Origin: Hexactinellida sp. DTS-2022
Taxonomy: Eukaryota; Porifera; Hexactinellida
DNA length: 64,000 nucleotides
Assembly: GCA_028753945.1 (NCBI GenBank)
Contig: JAPNXP010000008.1
Coordinates: 248,001 to 312,000 of the forward strand
Direction: 5' to 3'
The position numbers and the translations under genes were made by a program. The notes beneath the pieces are model-generated. The model searched no databases. It was not told the origin of the DNA and saw nothing but the letters and a program-made list of their open reading frames with translations. This document shows positions 40,616-51,419 of the stretch, piece after piece. Positions within the stretch are counted from its first letter, which is position 1; each line of letters opens with the position of its first letter.

Positions 40616-43600
40616 ATGTCACAACCTTGTTGTTCAATCGTGCACATACAAACTGGTTCTACACTCGAAAAACCACACAAACTTCTATTGCACACTATCA
40701 ACCGATCTTCAGACAAACCCTCCGTATATCCTGACAACCATGGCCTATTATTTGTCATCTGTCAAGGCAAAAATACAACCCCATTCAATGGCATTTCGTT
40801 ATCACTGCCTTCAGTAAACACTGAATACATACCCACACACACCAGACTGTATTCGAATCCAAATTTTCTTTACGCGACATTCAATAGTACTGGTGATGAG
40901 TTCTGTATTGCAGACCAGTCTAACAAACTTTATAAATTCTCAATGGTACAAAACAGATACTATCAATTTGCCACCACACCCTCTACTTGCACTGCAATAT
41001 TATGGAACCATATTTCCGACAGTGAATTATATGTTGCACTCAGTGACTGCTCACTCAGAGTATATTCTATAGCAGACGGGAAATTTCTCGCACAACTTGG
41101 CCGTAAGGATAAAGTTACGATCCAATCTCTCTCCCTTCATCCTTCTGGCTGCTACCTACTCGCTACTACAAGCCAATTCTGTACTGTATGGGATCTACGA
41201 ACTTTTTCGAAAGTGCGTTCACTTAGTGGTGGGGAAGGCGTGGGTCTAAAAACCGCATTTTACATTCCGATTTCAAGTCTCATATTCACTTGCTTTCGCG
41301 ATGACTCCATACATACATGGCACAGCTTATCATTCGAGCATCAGTACAAGCTTAAACTTCCCCCTCTAATGCAGGACGGATCTCGTAACGCGAAATTACG
41401 GTACATCGCGGTTTCGCGAGACGGTAAGTTATTAGCCGGGGCTGGTAGAGACCCTTATCTCTATATCTGGAATCTTGAAAACCAACAACTTATAAAACTA
41501 CTTGAATTGCCTTCAAAACATGGAATCTCATCCGTCAGGAGCATGGAATTCCTAGCAAGGAATTTTGACGGTGGTTCGAGTAGTTTTCTTGTTCTTTTAG
41601 GTCAAGATGGACGTCTTCGTGTGATTAATATTATCTCAAGTGAAATTGTTACCGAATTATATTTTCGCGATCCAACCGGAAATGAAAAATGTTATGAAAC
41701 CATTTTGCGTTTCACGCTGAGTCCGGATGGAGTGTACTGTCTCTGTATTATGGAGTCTGGGATTGTCCGCGTCTATGATATGGAAACAATCCTTGAGAAG
41801 AAGAAAGTTGTCATACAAAAGGTGAGAGAAAAGTCTGAAAAAGTAGTGAAGGAAAAAAAGAGACTTTCAGGTATGGATAAAAAAGGACAAGAACTTGATA
41901 TTTGGAAAGTAAAAGAGAATTTAGTTAGCAATGAAGATCCACAACAAGAAACTTCATCTAAAGGTATCAATTTAGATACATCAAGACTTATAGAAATAGT
42001 GAAAGAATTCGGTGAATACCCACAGAAATATCGCATGTTCATTTGGAAACATGTTCTGAAACTTCCTGAAAATCGCCAGGCTTACTCAGTACTGATAGAA
42101 AAAGGTCCACACGAAGCTTGGAAAGATTTGCATATAAAATGTCCATTAAAAAGCCCGAAACTACTTCGAGCGCTTGAGAAATGTGTTTCCGCACTTTCGC
42201 ATTGGACTCCACTTTTCGCTGAGATTGATTACCTTCCAGAATTTGTGTTTCCTTTCGTGAAACTCTACCAGAACAATCCACTGTTAGCATTTGAAGTTTC
42301 AGCCACATTACTTTTCAACTGGGCATATCAATGGTTCGAATTTTTCCCTAATCCTCCCATCAACGTTCTGGCATTAACAGAAAATATTTTGGCCCACCAT
42401 GACAGTACACTACTCAAACACTTGCTTGCATACAAAATAACCAGTCAACAATACGCATGGCCACTTCTACGAACAGTTTTTTCCGAGGTATTTGATCGTG
42501 AAAATTGGCTTCGTATCTGGGATAATATTTTCAGTCAACCGCCTGGGTTTATGATCTACATCGCCATCTCATTCTTGAATTCAAACCGAAGTGCTATTAT
42601 GAAATGCAATAGTATTGAAGCACTAGACATGTTTTTAGGCCAGAAAAACTCGGTTCCTGCGATGAGAATAATAAAAGAGGCATACAGGATCAAACATGCA
42701 ACCCCATCACAACTTTGTCCAATCAAGAACCTCACTCCATTCAAACCTCTATCTTCACCAACATACCCAGTATTCGACATGTACCCCATATTTATAGTTG
42801 ACTACCAAAAGCGAGAACGCCAGAGGATTCGTGACGAAGAAATGCTGTATCTACAAAACAGGCAGTCTTCAATGGAGCTTGAACAGTTACGTCAGCGAAG
42901 GAAAGCACAATTGGAGGCATGGTCGAGTCAACAACAACAGCTGATAGATGTTGAAGACCATCGAAAGAGACTTTTGAAAATTGAGGATGAGAAAGTGGTT
43001 GCACAGAGAAAACGAATACAAGCGTTGAATAGGGAATTGAAAATTAAGGAATTGCATGTATTAGATGATGTTCGGGGTAAGTTTATGGATCATATGTTAG
43101 CACAGAAAGCAAATGAAGTTGAAAAACTCGAAAAGCAATTGAATTCACGGATTTTATCACGAGATGAAGAAACAAAAACCGCACTTGCTGAGATGGAAGT
43201 ATGGCAGTTAGATATAGAAACGCGAAAGTTAGCACTTGAACAACAGTTAGCATATGAAAATGAATCTGCGCTAAATCAGTTCCAATACAAGGCTAATATG
43301 GAGTCTGACAAACAAGATTTACAACATAATAAAGCGATTAAAACCGCGTTGGAAATCCCACGCGATTTCACTGAGAATATCCATAAATGTGATGCGGCTA
43401 TTGCAAATGCCGAAGTAAAGTTAGCTGGTAGGAACCTAATAGCCGAAGCAGATAAACTTACAGATTTGGATGAGGTATCTGAACAGATAAAACTGTTGGA
43501 AAAACAAATGATACAAAATAACTTCATGAGTGAGCAGTTCAAAGATGCCCAAAATATTTTGAGAGGAAAGTTGTTAGAAAGCGAAGATGACAATATAGTA

Positions 43601-43756
43601 CAAGGAGAAAATAACTTTTCATTAGCAAGAAGTAGAGATCTTATTGACTTGAGTGAAGCGAATATTTTCCATGACATCAACAGGCGGCGTCAAAAAATTG
43701 TTTCCGGTGCAAGAGCTACAACACAGAGAGATGATAATAATAACAGTGAAAATTAG
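40616..43756 (+). CDS. TBC1D31: TBC1D31 (WDR67), WD40/TBC/coiled-coil protein
   Basis: TBC1D31 is a centriolar-satellite/centrosome protein involved in ciliogenesis. This 1046-residue single-exon product is close to the human length (about 1066). Residues 1 to about 390 form WD40 repeats (FLYATFNSTGDEFCIADQSN, ILWNHISDSELYVALSDCSL, TVWDLRTFSKVRSL, GAGRDPYLYIWNLEN). The TBC domain covers about 460-670: EFGEYPQKYRMFIWKHVLKL, then FAEIDYLPEFVFPFVKLYQN and WLRIWDNIFSQPPGFMIYIA. A clear IxxDxxR arginine finger is not seen, so Rab-GAP activity is doubtful. From about 720 to 1000 a long coiled coil follows (EMLYLQNRQSSMELEQLRQR). A coding gene of over 3 kb without introns stands out against multi-exon SMU1. 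Confidence 0.93.
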   Translation: MSQPCCSIVHIQTGSTLEKPHKLLLHTINRSSDKPSVYPDNHGLLFVICQGKNTTPFNGISLSLPSVNTEYIPTHTRLYSNPNFLYATFNSTGDEFCIADQSNKLYKFSMVQNRYYQFATTPSTCTAILWNHISDSELYVALSDCSLRVYSIADGKFLAQLGRKDKVTIQSLSLHPSGCYLLATTSQFCTVWDLRTFSKVRSLSGGEGVGLKTAFYIPISSLIFTCFRDDSIHTWHSLSFEHQYKLKLPPLMQDGSRNAKLRYIAVSRDGKLLAGAGRDPYLYIWNLENQQLIKLLELPSKHGISSVRSMEFLARNFDGGSSSFLVLLGQDGRLRVINIISSEIVTELYFRDPTGNEKCYETILRFTLSPDGVYCLCIMESGIVRVYDMETILEKKKVVIQKVREKSEKVVKEKKRLSGMDKKGQELDIWKVKENLVSNEDPQQETSSKGINLDTSRLIEIVKEFGEYPQKYRMFIWKHVLKLPENRQAYSVLIEKGPHEAWKDLHIKCPLKSPKLLRALEKCVSALSHWTPLFAEIDYLPEFVFPFVKLYQNNPLLAFEVSATLLFNWAYQWFEFFPNPPINVLALTENILAHHDSTLLKHLLAYKITSQQYAWPLLRTVFSEVFDRENWLRIWDNIFSQPPGFMIYIAISFLNSNRSAIMKCNSIEALDMFLGQKNSVPAMRIIKEAYRIKHATPSQLCPIKNLTPFKPLSSPTYPVFDMYPIFIVDYQKRERQRIRDEEMLYLQNRQSSMELEQLRQRRKAQLEAWSSQQQQLIDVEDHRKRLLKIEDEKVVAQRKRIQALNRELKIKELHVLDDVRGKFMDHMLAQKANEVEKLEKQLNSRILSRDEETKTALAEMEVWQLDIETRKLALEQQLAYENESALNQFQYKANMESDKQDLQHNKAIKTALEIPRDFTENIHKCDAAIANAEVKLAGRNLIAEADKLTDLDEVSEQIKLLEKQMIQNNFMSEQFKDAQNILRGKLLESEDDNIVQGENNFSLARSRDLIDLSEANIFHDINRRRQKIVSGARATTQRDDNNNSEN

Positions 43757-44102
43757 GTGCACCATTACAAATAATACAATTAATAACTCGCAATTACTAA
43801 ACTTTTCCATATTCGCTTACTTTATGCCACTTTGCTTATGTTTTAAAAGTTATTTAATGGTTACTTAAAAATGGAATTTCTTATATAGATTTGGGGTTAC
43901 CTTGTATTTGCTGATTTCTTACATTAGATGAATAGATTGGACAAGGCAACAAATTATGCGCCATATGGTGTGAAAATTGTTTGTATTGTTAATTAAATTC
44001 ATTTTCTAAGTCTTCGAAATATGTCAGACAAAAAATAAAATGTTTCTTAATTAAATATAATTTCAGGTTACTACATAGAAAACATAATCTAGGGAGGGTA
44101 AC
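43757..44102. other. TBC1D31-NDUFB9 spacer
   Basis: 346 bp. A TTTCAG acceptor-like site 34 bp before the NDUFB9 ATG suggests a 5' UTR intron. Nothing else seen. Confidence 0.4.
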
Positions 44103-44492
44103 ATGACCCAGTATACAATCTGGGGTCCCATGGAGAAGGTGATTAGTCACCGACAACGAGTGACTCGTCTCTACCGTAAGTCACTTCACCATATCCTATC
44201 TTGGGATATGGATCGAGCTAAATGGAGAGACAATGCTGTGAGATTACGCGTTGCCTTTGAACAATTCAAAGATGTTAAAGACCCACGAAATGCTAGGACT
44301 ATTCTCAAAAAGGCGGAGGAAGAATTTTTCAAATACCAACACCCACAACCGTATATTGCACCATACGCACCTGGTGGTACAATGCATGAACGGAATATGC
44401 CACCTCACCCTAAGACATTGGAATTGTTACCGATACAACAGGAATGGCTTGACGAATGGATTGAGTACTACTCGACTCATCCACAGGATTGA
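44103..44492 (+). CDS. NDUFB9: NDUFB9, LYR-motif subunit of respiratory complex I
   Basis: NDUFB9 is an accessory subunit of the complex I membrane arm and a member of the LYR family, which binds acyl carrier protein. 129 residues. HRQRVTRLYRKSLHHILSW carries the L-Y-R motif (human HQQKVLRLYKRALRHLESW). Next come KWRDNAVRLRVAFEQFKDVKDPRNA, LKKAEEEFFKYQHPQPYIAP (human [20 protein letters not shown]) and PGGTMHERN. It is about 50 residues shorter than human, lacking the C-terminal tail. Single exon; UGA stop. Confidence 0.93.
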   Translation: MTQYTIWGPMEKVISHRQRVTRLYRKSLHHILSWDMDRAKWRDNAVRLRVAFEQFKDVKDPRNARTILKKAEEEFFKYQHPQPYIAPYAPGGTMHERNMPPHPKTLELLPIQQEWLDEWIEYYSTHPQD

Positions 44493-45365
44493 ACTGGCCT
44501 ACATATACAATTATAATAACTACATTACCTTAGATAATGCCTGTGTATTATTATTATGAGTAGTTAATATACGAATTAGATAATTTACATTAGGAAACAG
44601 CTAATTTATATTAATAGGTTGCCAAAAGGTTTCATTTTTGGTCAATTTCAGTTTACACCCGTAATTATTTAATTTCAGTTTACACCCGTAATTATTTAAT
44701 CATAGATACAAAGGTATACATCTGCCATTATACGTGATATATCAAGTTAATGACAAAATATCTAGTACATTATTAAAATGGTAAACCTAGAGTAGTTCTT
44801 GCAGTTGGAATTGGTAGGATTTAGAAATTAGAAATTTAAGGAAATTTCTATGTTAATTCAAAATTCATTTTTAAGAAAATCAGCCATCAGCTTACAAATA
44901 CCGTATATATTTTGTTTATTTATTTTTACCTACCATCATATTATGAATAGGTACCTATAATTCCTTTGTTCCTACATGACTAATTTATTTTAATGTAAAT
45001 GACCACGACACGAAGCTGTTTGTTATATAATATTGCATGAATATTATATGGACAACAAACTATTTCAGCTATCACACAGCGGTTAAACTGCAGATGTCTT
45101 TCTATATAGAATCACTTTTAATTTCTAATTATTAACCATTTATTATTTTCAACATTGCCTCAAATAAGTCATATTTAAAGCAATTTACTTGTAATTTAGT
45201 CTACAGTGTTTAGTTAAGGTCGATATGCTTACTGAGAATATTCATTATAAGAAAACAGATTAGGTTTCAGTACGTGCTGAATAGGATGATCTTATAGTAT
45301 ATGAACTGTAAATATATTAATTTTATATTTCAGAAAACTATCTCTAAATTTCCAAAGGTTTACGA
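44493..45365. other. NDUFB9 to NHL gene 1 spacer
   Basis: Holds a 26-bp direct repeat (AGTTTACACCCGTAATTATT, twice, 44650-44702). The segment 44700-45080 recurs in broken form at 58800-58917 plus 59580-59790, before NHL gene e. The last 150 bp (45215-45365) is the family 5' leader with a TTTCAG acceptor at about 45328-45333. Confidence 0.65.
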
Positions 45366-46595
45366 ATGGCTGTTGTTAATCCATTGAGTGAAGATAACTA
45401 CGAGTTAGAATTGAATCGAGTGAGAGAGAAGATTAGAAATAAATTTGTTGAATTAACTGATTGCTTGAAAGCTAGAGAAAGTGAGCTGTTGAGAGAGTTG
45501 GATAATATTCTAGCTTCTTATCTCTCTTATAGAAGCGAATTGGAGAAAGTAAATGAAAAGAAACGAGAAATTGAAAAGACTAAAGTATACCACCAAAATG
45601 AAATTACATCGTCTCATATCAAATCTATTCATGAAAACATTATTTCACAATTGAACACTGAACTAAAAGCTATCGAAACTCCAATAGAACCTAAAATGGT
45701 TAGATTCGAATGTGACAGCAACAAAATGTTAGCTGAATTGAACAAGTTGGGTAAGTTGGTAGAGAAAGTGAGAAGTGGAATTGACTATAAAAGCAAGAAA
45801 CAACCTCTAGTGAGTGTTTGTGATAGTGGAAAGGGAATGGAACTACTTAATTTGCCACTAGGTGTAACTGTTGATAATAAAACAGGAAATATTTACATAG
45901 CAGATCAAGGTAATAACTGTGTAAAAGTATTCGATAGTACTGGCAAGTATTTGTTAAAATTTGGAGACAATGAAGGAGAAGGAAAGATGAACTTCCCATT
46001 AAGCGTAGCTATTTGTGGAGACAGGATTCTCATTTCACAAGGTAGCCATTGTATTTTGAACTATCAACTCGATGGGAAGTTTGTTTCTAAGATTGGTAAA
46101 TTGGGAAATGCAAAATTGGAATTTGACTGGCCTAGTGGTCTAACTATTGATGAGTCTAATGGAAACATTTATGTTAGTGATTGTCATAATAATCGTATTC
46201 AGATTCTTTCTCTGGACTTTCGTTTTATATCTCAGTTTGGAAAAGATACACTCAAATACCCTTATGATGTTAAACTTTCCAAAGAATACATTTATGTTCT
46301 CGATTCATCTAATCCTTGTCTCCATCTCTACAACTATAATCACATTCTAGTTAAGAGTGTTATATCTCGAGGCAAAGGAATGTACGTTATTAATCCTCAT
46401 TACTTCTTCGTTGACAAAACTGATTATATTCTAATTTCAGACCGAGATTCAAACTCTATACATATTTTCAATACTGAATTCAAATTGATTCATAAGATCT
46501 CTGTGTCTCCCCATCCTATGGGAATTACAATGGACAACAGAAGAAGAATTATAGTGGTGTGTCGAGCTAACAATAACTGTCTACAGATATTTTAG
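45366..46595 (+). CDS. Coiled-coil NHL-repeat protein, member a
   Basis: 409 residues, one coding exon after a conserved leader with a TTTCAG 3' splice site. Residues about 8-130 are helical/coiled coil (DCLKARESELLRELDNILAS, YLSYRSELEKVNEKKREIEK). After a SKKQPLVSVC linker, about six NHL repeats form a beta-propeller (LPLGVTVDNKTGNIYIADQG, NCVKVFDSTGKYLLKFGDNE, GLTIDESNGNIYVSDCHNNR, ISVSPHPMGITMDNRRRIIV), ending NNCLQIF. Layout recalls the coiled-coil and NHL parts of TRIM2/TRIM71-type proteins but lacks RING and B-box. A ligand-binding or adaptor role is possible; function unknown. One of a tandem family to the window end. Confidence 0.85.
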   Translation: MAVVNPLSEDNYELELNRVREKIRNKFVELTDCLKARESELLRELDNILASYLSYRSELEKVNEKKREIEKTKVYHQNEITSSHIKSIHENIISQLNTELKAIETPIEPKMVRFECDSNKMLAELNKLGKLVEKVRSGIDYKSKKQPLVSVCDSGKGMELLNLPLGVTVDNKTGNIYIADQGNNCVKVFDSTGKYLLKFGDNEGEGKMNFPLSVAICGDRILISQGSHCILNYQLDGKFVSKIGKLGNAKLEFDWPSGLTIDESNGNIYVSDCHNNRIQILSLDFRFISQFGKDTLKYPYDVKLSKEYIYVLDSSNPCLHLYNYNHILVKSVISRGKGMYVINPHYFFVDKTDYILISDRDSNSIHIFNTEFKLIHKISVSPHPMGITMDNRRRIIVVCRANNNCLQIF

Positions 46596-46950
46596 TAACT
46601 ATATAAACTTCTTTTTTCTTGTATTGTTTGCTAACTATTCCACTCGTTAATTGTTTCCCCATTCGTTCTATTATTGAATTATTTCTAATATTTCTTACTG
46701 CTTTGTTTGCTAGTACACAAATTATATACCTCAATTATTATCATTTTGCAAACTATTTATGTTTAAATGCCTTAATTATCTTAATATCGAGATTAAATGG
46801 TCTAGAGACTCTATAGCTCTAGTCGCACTAAACTAGAAGGGAATTTTAGAATTTTTTAAGATTCAGTCAATCACAAGCTGTGTAATATAATTTACTAAAA
46901 AATATCTGGATATTCCCTAATTTAAAAGATATAAGTATATCCCTTTAAAT
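46596..46950. repeat. Conserved 3' flank of NHL members a, b and c
   Basis: About 355 bp that recurs at 49487-49840 and 52921-53275 at over 90% by eye (TTGTATTGTTTGCTAACTAT, TTTAAATGCCTTAATTATCT), so the duplication unit includes the 3' region. Members d and e carry a different 3' flank (55640-55930 and 61112-61370). Confidence 0.8.
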
Positions 46951-47680
46951 CAGTGATTCCCAAACTGGGGGTCAATGAACAACTAAGAGGGGGTGCCAGT
47001 GCCGTAGCTGGAACAGAGCTTACCTGGGATATACTTGGGGCTTATATCAAAGTTACTCCACTTATGTCACATCGGGTTCAAGGGCAGTAGCAAACTTCTG
47101 AATGATTTTCCAGTCATGATTCGAACAACATTTCAAATGGTCTTGACTATATGTTCTGCATTAAGTATTTACTCTTGTTTACACTCAATTGTCTAACTTT
47201 TTAAGGGTACACACAGTTGTCTCTTCATGAGAGAACCCAGAATTATTTTTAATTCCATAGCGGAGTCATTTCCTTTTGGGAACCTTTTGGGCTCCCAACT
47301 AGCCAGATTAATCGAGGTAGCACTCATTTAAATATTTGAGTATTCAGATTTTGTACCTCCTCCTTGGGCGCTTTCGCCCTTGCAGCAGACCTAATATTTA
47401 AGCTGGCCGCATGGCTATAATACTAAGACGGTGGGGCGCATGAAGGTTCGGCACTGGTAAAATTTTGGAGCGACATTACCGCACAAAAGAATGATATTAG
47501 TGAGCATTATGGTTTTATAGTGTGGTTATAAGTATTATGGATGGACAAAGTGAAAAGAAGAAATATATCAAACTATTTCGTGTTAATTAACTAAAATAAA
47601 AATAACTATAATATTATAATATTATCTATCAAATATAGTTATATTTTTAGATAAGGGGGTCGCGACTTAGTACACGTACG
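46951..47680. mobile_element. hAT-like element remnant
   Basis: Begins CAGTGATTCCCAAACTGGGG, a typical hAT terminal sequence, exactly where the 3' flank shared with member c (CCCTTTAAAT) is broken. A GGGGGTCGCGAC block lies near 47655. The right end was not found, so the element is partial or rearranged. No transposase frame. Confidence 0.55.
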
Positions 47681-47904
47681 TATTTCTATTTCTATTTGTA
47701 ATAATTAATCTTTAATTAATTAATTAAACATTCGAAGTCTTCACTATTCAAACATTAATTAAATTATATTTTACTAAGATAAAATGTGATTTGAATTTTG
47801 AAATTCTAGTTAAATTATACATTGGATCGGCCTGTGCAACCAGAAGAAGAACACTCCCATCCCGTCTGTGACTATGACAGGGTTTTTTATGTATTAAGTT
47901 ACTA

Positions 47905-48078
47905 CAGTGGAAGCCGCTTAATCGGGACGCCTCGGGAGTAGGAATTTAGTCCCGTTTATCCGGTTCTCCCGATTAACCGATATACTTTATACTATTTGAT
48001 ACGAATTGGTTTCCAAAGCCTCGTCCCGAATAACCGAATTTCCCGATTAACCGTCTCCCGATTAAGCGGCTTCCACTG
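47905..48078. mobile_element. MITE family E, intact
   Basis: 174 bp with TA on both sides; ends CAGTGGAAGCCGCTTAATCG and the near-exact inverse. Internal CCGATTAACCG blocks relate it to family B. It splits leader sequence shared with the regions upstream of members c and g (ATTAAGTTACTA and ATTAACCATAATAA), which gives the empty site. Confidence 0.9.
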
Positions 48079-48277
48079 TATTAACCATAATAAATAGTTG
48101 AGAAATTATTATTTCATTCTATAGATAAGGTCGATACGCTAACTGAGAATATTCATTATAAGAAACAGATTAGGTTTCAAATAAGTGCTAAATAGGATGA
48201 TCTTATAGTATATGAACTTTATATGTGATTAATTTTATATTTCAGAAAACTATCTCTAAATTTCCTAAGAATTACGA

Positions 48278-49486
48278 ATGGCTACTGTTAATCCTTTGAG
48301 AGAAGATAATTACGAGTTAGAATTACGTCGAGTGAGAGAGAATATTATAAATAAATTTATTGAATTAACTGATTGCTTGAAAGCTAGAGAAAATGAGCTG
48401 TTGAGAGAGTTGGATAATATTCTAGCTTCTTATCTCTCTTATAAAAGCGAATTGAAGAAAATTAATGATAAGAAAAGAGAAATTGAAAAGACTAAATTAT
48501 ACCACCAAAATGAAATTACATCGTCTCATATAAAATCTATTCACGAAAACTTTATTTCCATTCTAAACACAGAACTCAAAGCAATTAAGACTCCCATAGA
48601 ACCTAAAATTATTAGTTTTGAGTGTGACAGCAACAAAATATTAGCTGAATTGAACAAGTTGGGTAAGTTGGTAGAGAAATTCAGGCCTGAAATTGACTAT
48701 AAAAGCAAGAAACAACCTCTTGTGAGTGTTTGTGAAAGAGGAGAGGGAATGGGACAACTTGCTTTGCCACGTGATGTAACAGTTAATAACAAAACAGGAA
48801 ATATTTATGTTTCAGATTTGGACAACAATGTGAAAGTATTTGATAATGCTGGCAAGTATTTGTACACATTTGGAAACAATTCCAAGCCATTAAGCGTAGC
48901 TATTTGTGGAGACACGATTCTCATTTCACAAGGTAACCATTGTATTCTGAATTATCAACTCAATGGGAAGTTTATCTCTAAAATAGGTAAACAGGGAAAA
49001 GGAAAATTGGAATTTGACTGGCCTAATGGTCTAACTATTGATGACTCAAATGGAAACATTTATGTTAGTGATTGTCATAATAATCGTATTCAGGTTCTCT
49101 CTATGGATTTTCGTTTTATATCTCAATTTGGAAAAGAAACACTCAAAGATCCTCTTGATGTTAAACTCTCCAAAGAATACATTTATGTTCTTGATGAATC
49201 TAATCCTTGTCTCCATCTCTACAGCTATAATCACATTCTACAGAAGAGTGTTATATCTCTAGGCAAAGAAATGGAAGTTATTAATCCTCATTACTTCTTC
49301 GTTGACAAAACTGATTATATTCTAATTTCAGACCGAGATTCAAACTCTATACATATTTTCAATACTGAATTCAAATTGATTCATAAGATCTCTGTGTCTC
49401 CCTATCCTATGGGAATTACAATGGACAACAGAAGAAGAATTATAGTGGTGTGTCGAGCTAACAATAACTGTCTACAGATATTTTAG
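48278..49486 (+). CDS. Coiled-coil NHL-repeat protein, member b
   Basis: 402 residues, same architecture as member a. It differs by a shortened second NHL repeat (FGNNSKPLSVAICG, lacking the EGEGKMN stretch) and SDLDNNVKVFDNAG in the first. The coiled-coil segment is of the KREIEKTKLYHQNEI type, and the end is the DNRRRIIVVCRANNNCLQIF type. ATG context and the leader TTTCAG splice acceptor are conserved (48240-48277). Confidence 0.85.
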   Translation: MATVNPLREDNYELELRRVRENIINKFIELTDCLKARENELLRELDNILASYLSYKSELKKINDKKREIEKTKLYHQNEITSSHIKSIHENFISILNTELKAIKTPIEPKIISFECDSNKILAELNKLGKLVEKFRPEIDYKSKKQPLVSVCERGEGMGQLALPRDVTVNNKTGNIYVSDLDNNVKVFDNAGKYLYTFGNNSKPLSVAICGDTILISQGNHCILNYQLNGKFISKIGKQGKGKLEFDWPNGLTIDDSNGNIYVSDCHNNRIQVLSMDFRFISQFGKETLKDPLDVKLSKEYIYVLDESNPCLHLYSYNHILQKSVISLGKEMEVINPHYFFVDKTDYILISDRDSNSIHIFNTEFKLIHKISVSPYPMGITMDNRRRIIVVCRANNNCLQIF

Positions 49487-50607
49487 TTAACTATATAAAC
49501 TTCTTCTTTCTTGTATTGTTTGCTAACTATTCCACTCGTTAATTGTTTCCCCATTCGTTCTAATATTGAATTATTCTAATATTTCCTACTGCTTTGTTTA
49601 CTAGTACACAAATTATGAACCTCAATTATTATCATTTTGCAAACTATTTATGTTTAAATGCCTTAATTATCTTAATATCGAGACTAAATGGTCTAGGGAC
49701 TCTATAGCTCTAGTCCCACTAAACTATAAGGGAATTTTAGAATTTTTAAGTTTCAGTTAATCACAAGCTGTGTAATATAATTTACTAAAAAATATCTGGA
49801 TAATCCCTAGGTTAAAAGATATAAGTATATCCCCTTGAATTATAGGTTCACAACATCAATGTTTCTATTATTGGATTTGCTACTGAAAGAAATGTGAAAC
49901 AAACAAATATAAATTCAAATGATAATTGACCCTTCGTGTTACCCATTGACCTTTTTAGTGTGCTTCTTCTACTACAAAAGGGGCTGAATGAATAGTGGAA
50001 TCTAATGGAAACTAGTGGAATTACTAAATTTAGTGGTATTGACTGAACGGTGGAATCGAGTGGAATATTTGATTGAATAGTGGAATCGAGTGGAATCTAA
50101 TGTAATCTAGTCGAATTACTAAATTTTAAATGAATACAAACTGGATTTGAACAGGAATTGTTGATAAATAATGTTTATAAGATGTGTCTAAATAACATGG
50201 TAACAAAGCCTAACAAATAAATACTATTGAGTTTCTGATTGTCTAAATATCTAATTGTTTAATAAAAACTACACTACATAACCACGGGCTATTAGCAAAG
50301 GTTCTATGAATGATCTACTTGCTCTTTGCACACTCTGTTCTGCTTTTGCTCTTCCGCTTTTCGCGCCCGGGCTTTTTCCCCGCCCAAGGATTTTTCTTTA
50401 GAATCAGTATTCTATCCGAGGAACAAACTTCTCTATCCTCCTTCTTAATATTAAATTGTAAAAACTTGAGGAAGTATGTTTTTCTTTCAGCTTCTGTTTT
50501 TCTCAAATAATGACTGTAATCAATTCTAAAATTATAAAAGTGTGAATTCAAACTGTAGTTTCCCCTTCCATAGAGTGATTTTTCTAAGTCTGAATACTGA
50601 GTTTTAA

Positions 50608-50917
50608 CAGTGATGTACTCCGTTGCTAGTAACGATAACGGTAACGGTAACGGGCATCCGTTACTTTTGACTAGTTACCGTTATCTTTAATCAGTTATCT
50701 TCCCAATACTTTACTTAACACAGTAACCGTTAATACGTAAAACTTATTCCATAGCCATTACGACATTATTTTAAATCAGTTACCGTTACATTAAGGTAAA
50801 CTGTACTGAATAAAGGAAAACGGATAAACTTAACAAAAGTAACGGAGTAACGGTAACGGGAGATATAAAGTAACGGTAACGGAGTAACGGAAGATTTAGT
50901 AACGGAGCACATCACTG
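50608..50917. mobile_element. hAT-type MITE with 8-bp target duplication
   Basis: 310 bp, ends CAGTGATGTACTCCGTT and the inverse of CAGTGATGTGCTCCGTT, flanked on both sides by AGTTTTAA (50600-50607 and 50918-50925). The 8-bp duplication marks the hAT superfamily. The interior is repeats of GTAACGGTAACG, which folds back on itself. Confidence 0.92.
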
Positions 50918-50999
50918 AGTTTTAACATGGGATATCAAGGTATTTAAAAGCGTGTGAACTGGTTGTGGTTTATAATTTATCAGATGCTTCATCAAACTA

Positions 51000-51290
51000 T
51001 TACTCGATTCCACTATTCAGTCAAATTCCACTCGATTCCACTGTTCAGTCGGTTTTTAGAAAATCCACTCGATTCCACCGTTCAGTCTATTCCACTAAAT
51101 TCATTAATTCCACTAGATTCCACTAGATTCCACCGTTCAGTCTATTCCACTAAAATTCATTAATTCCACTAGATTCCACCGTTCAGTCTATTCCACTAAA
51201 ATTCATTAATTCCACTAGATTCCACCGTTCAGTCTATTCCACTAAAATTTATTAATTCCACTAGATTCCACTGGGTTCCACCATTCAGTC
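51000..51290. repeat. Minisatellite of about 47 bp
   Basis: Four to five tandem units containing ATTCCACTAGATTCCACC and GTTCAGTCTATTCCACTAAA. Confidence 0.85.
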
Positions 51291-51300
51291 AGCCCCGTTC

Positions 51301-51419
51301 TCATGGTCTCTCTGTTGATAAAGTTAATGGAAACATTTACATTGCGGATTATCTGTGACAATATGGGGAGAGTTATTGTTGTTAATCAGGCTGATAAGGA
51401 CTGTCTACAGATATTCTAA
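51301..51419 (+). pseudogene. NHL-repeat gene remnant with internal deletion
   Basis: The first NHL repeat start (SVDKVNGNIYIADY) is fused to the family C-terminus (GRVIVVNQADKDCLQIF, stop) with about 240 codons lost between. It is closest to the decayed copy at 62325-63110 (same SVDKVNGNIYIAD). Confidence 0.8.

Larger units (their letters stand above)
49980..51296. mobile_element. Inverted-repeat element with tandem subterminal repeats
   Basis: Left end GGGGCTGAATGAATAGTGGA and right end the inverse of GGGGCTGACTGAATGGTGGA. Inside each end lie repeated TGGAATC(G/T)AGTGGAAT-type motifs, few on the left (49985-50120) and many on the right (51000-51290). The middle carries a nested hAT MITE and AT-rich DNA. 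A TIR element whose subterminal motifs could be transposase-binding sites (inference). Confidence 0.6.

Noticed and set aside
50315-50551. 78-residue basic frame on the minus strand inside the TIR element
   Set aside because: Lys/Arg-rich but no recognisable domain; it overlaps an equally long frame on the other strand.
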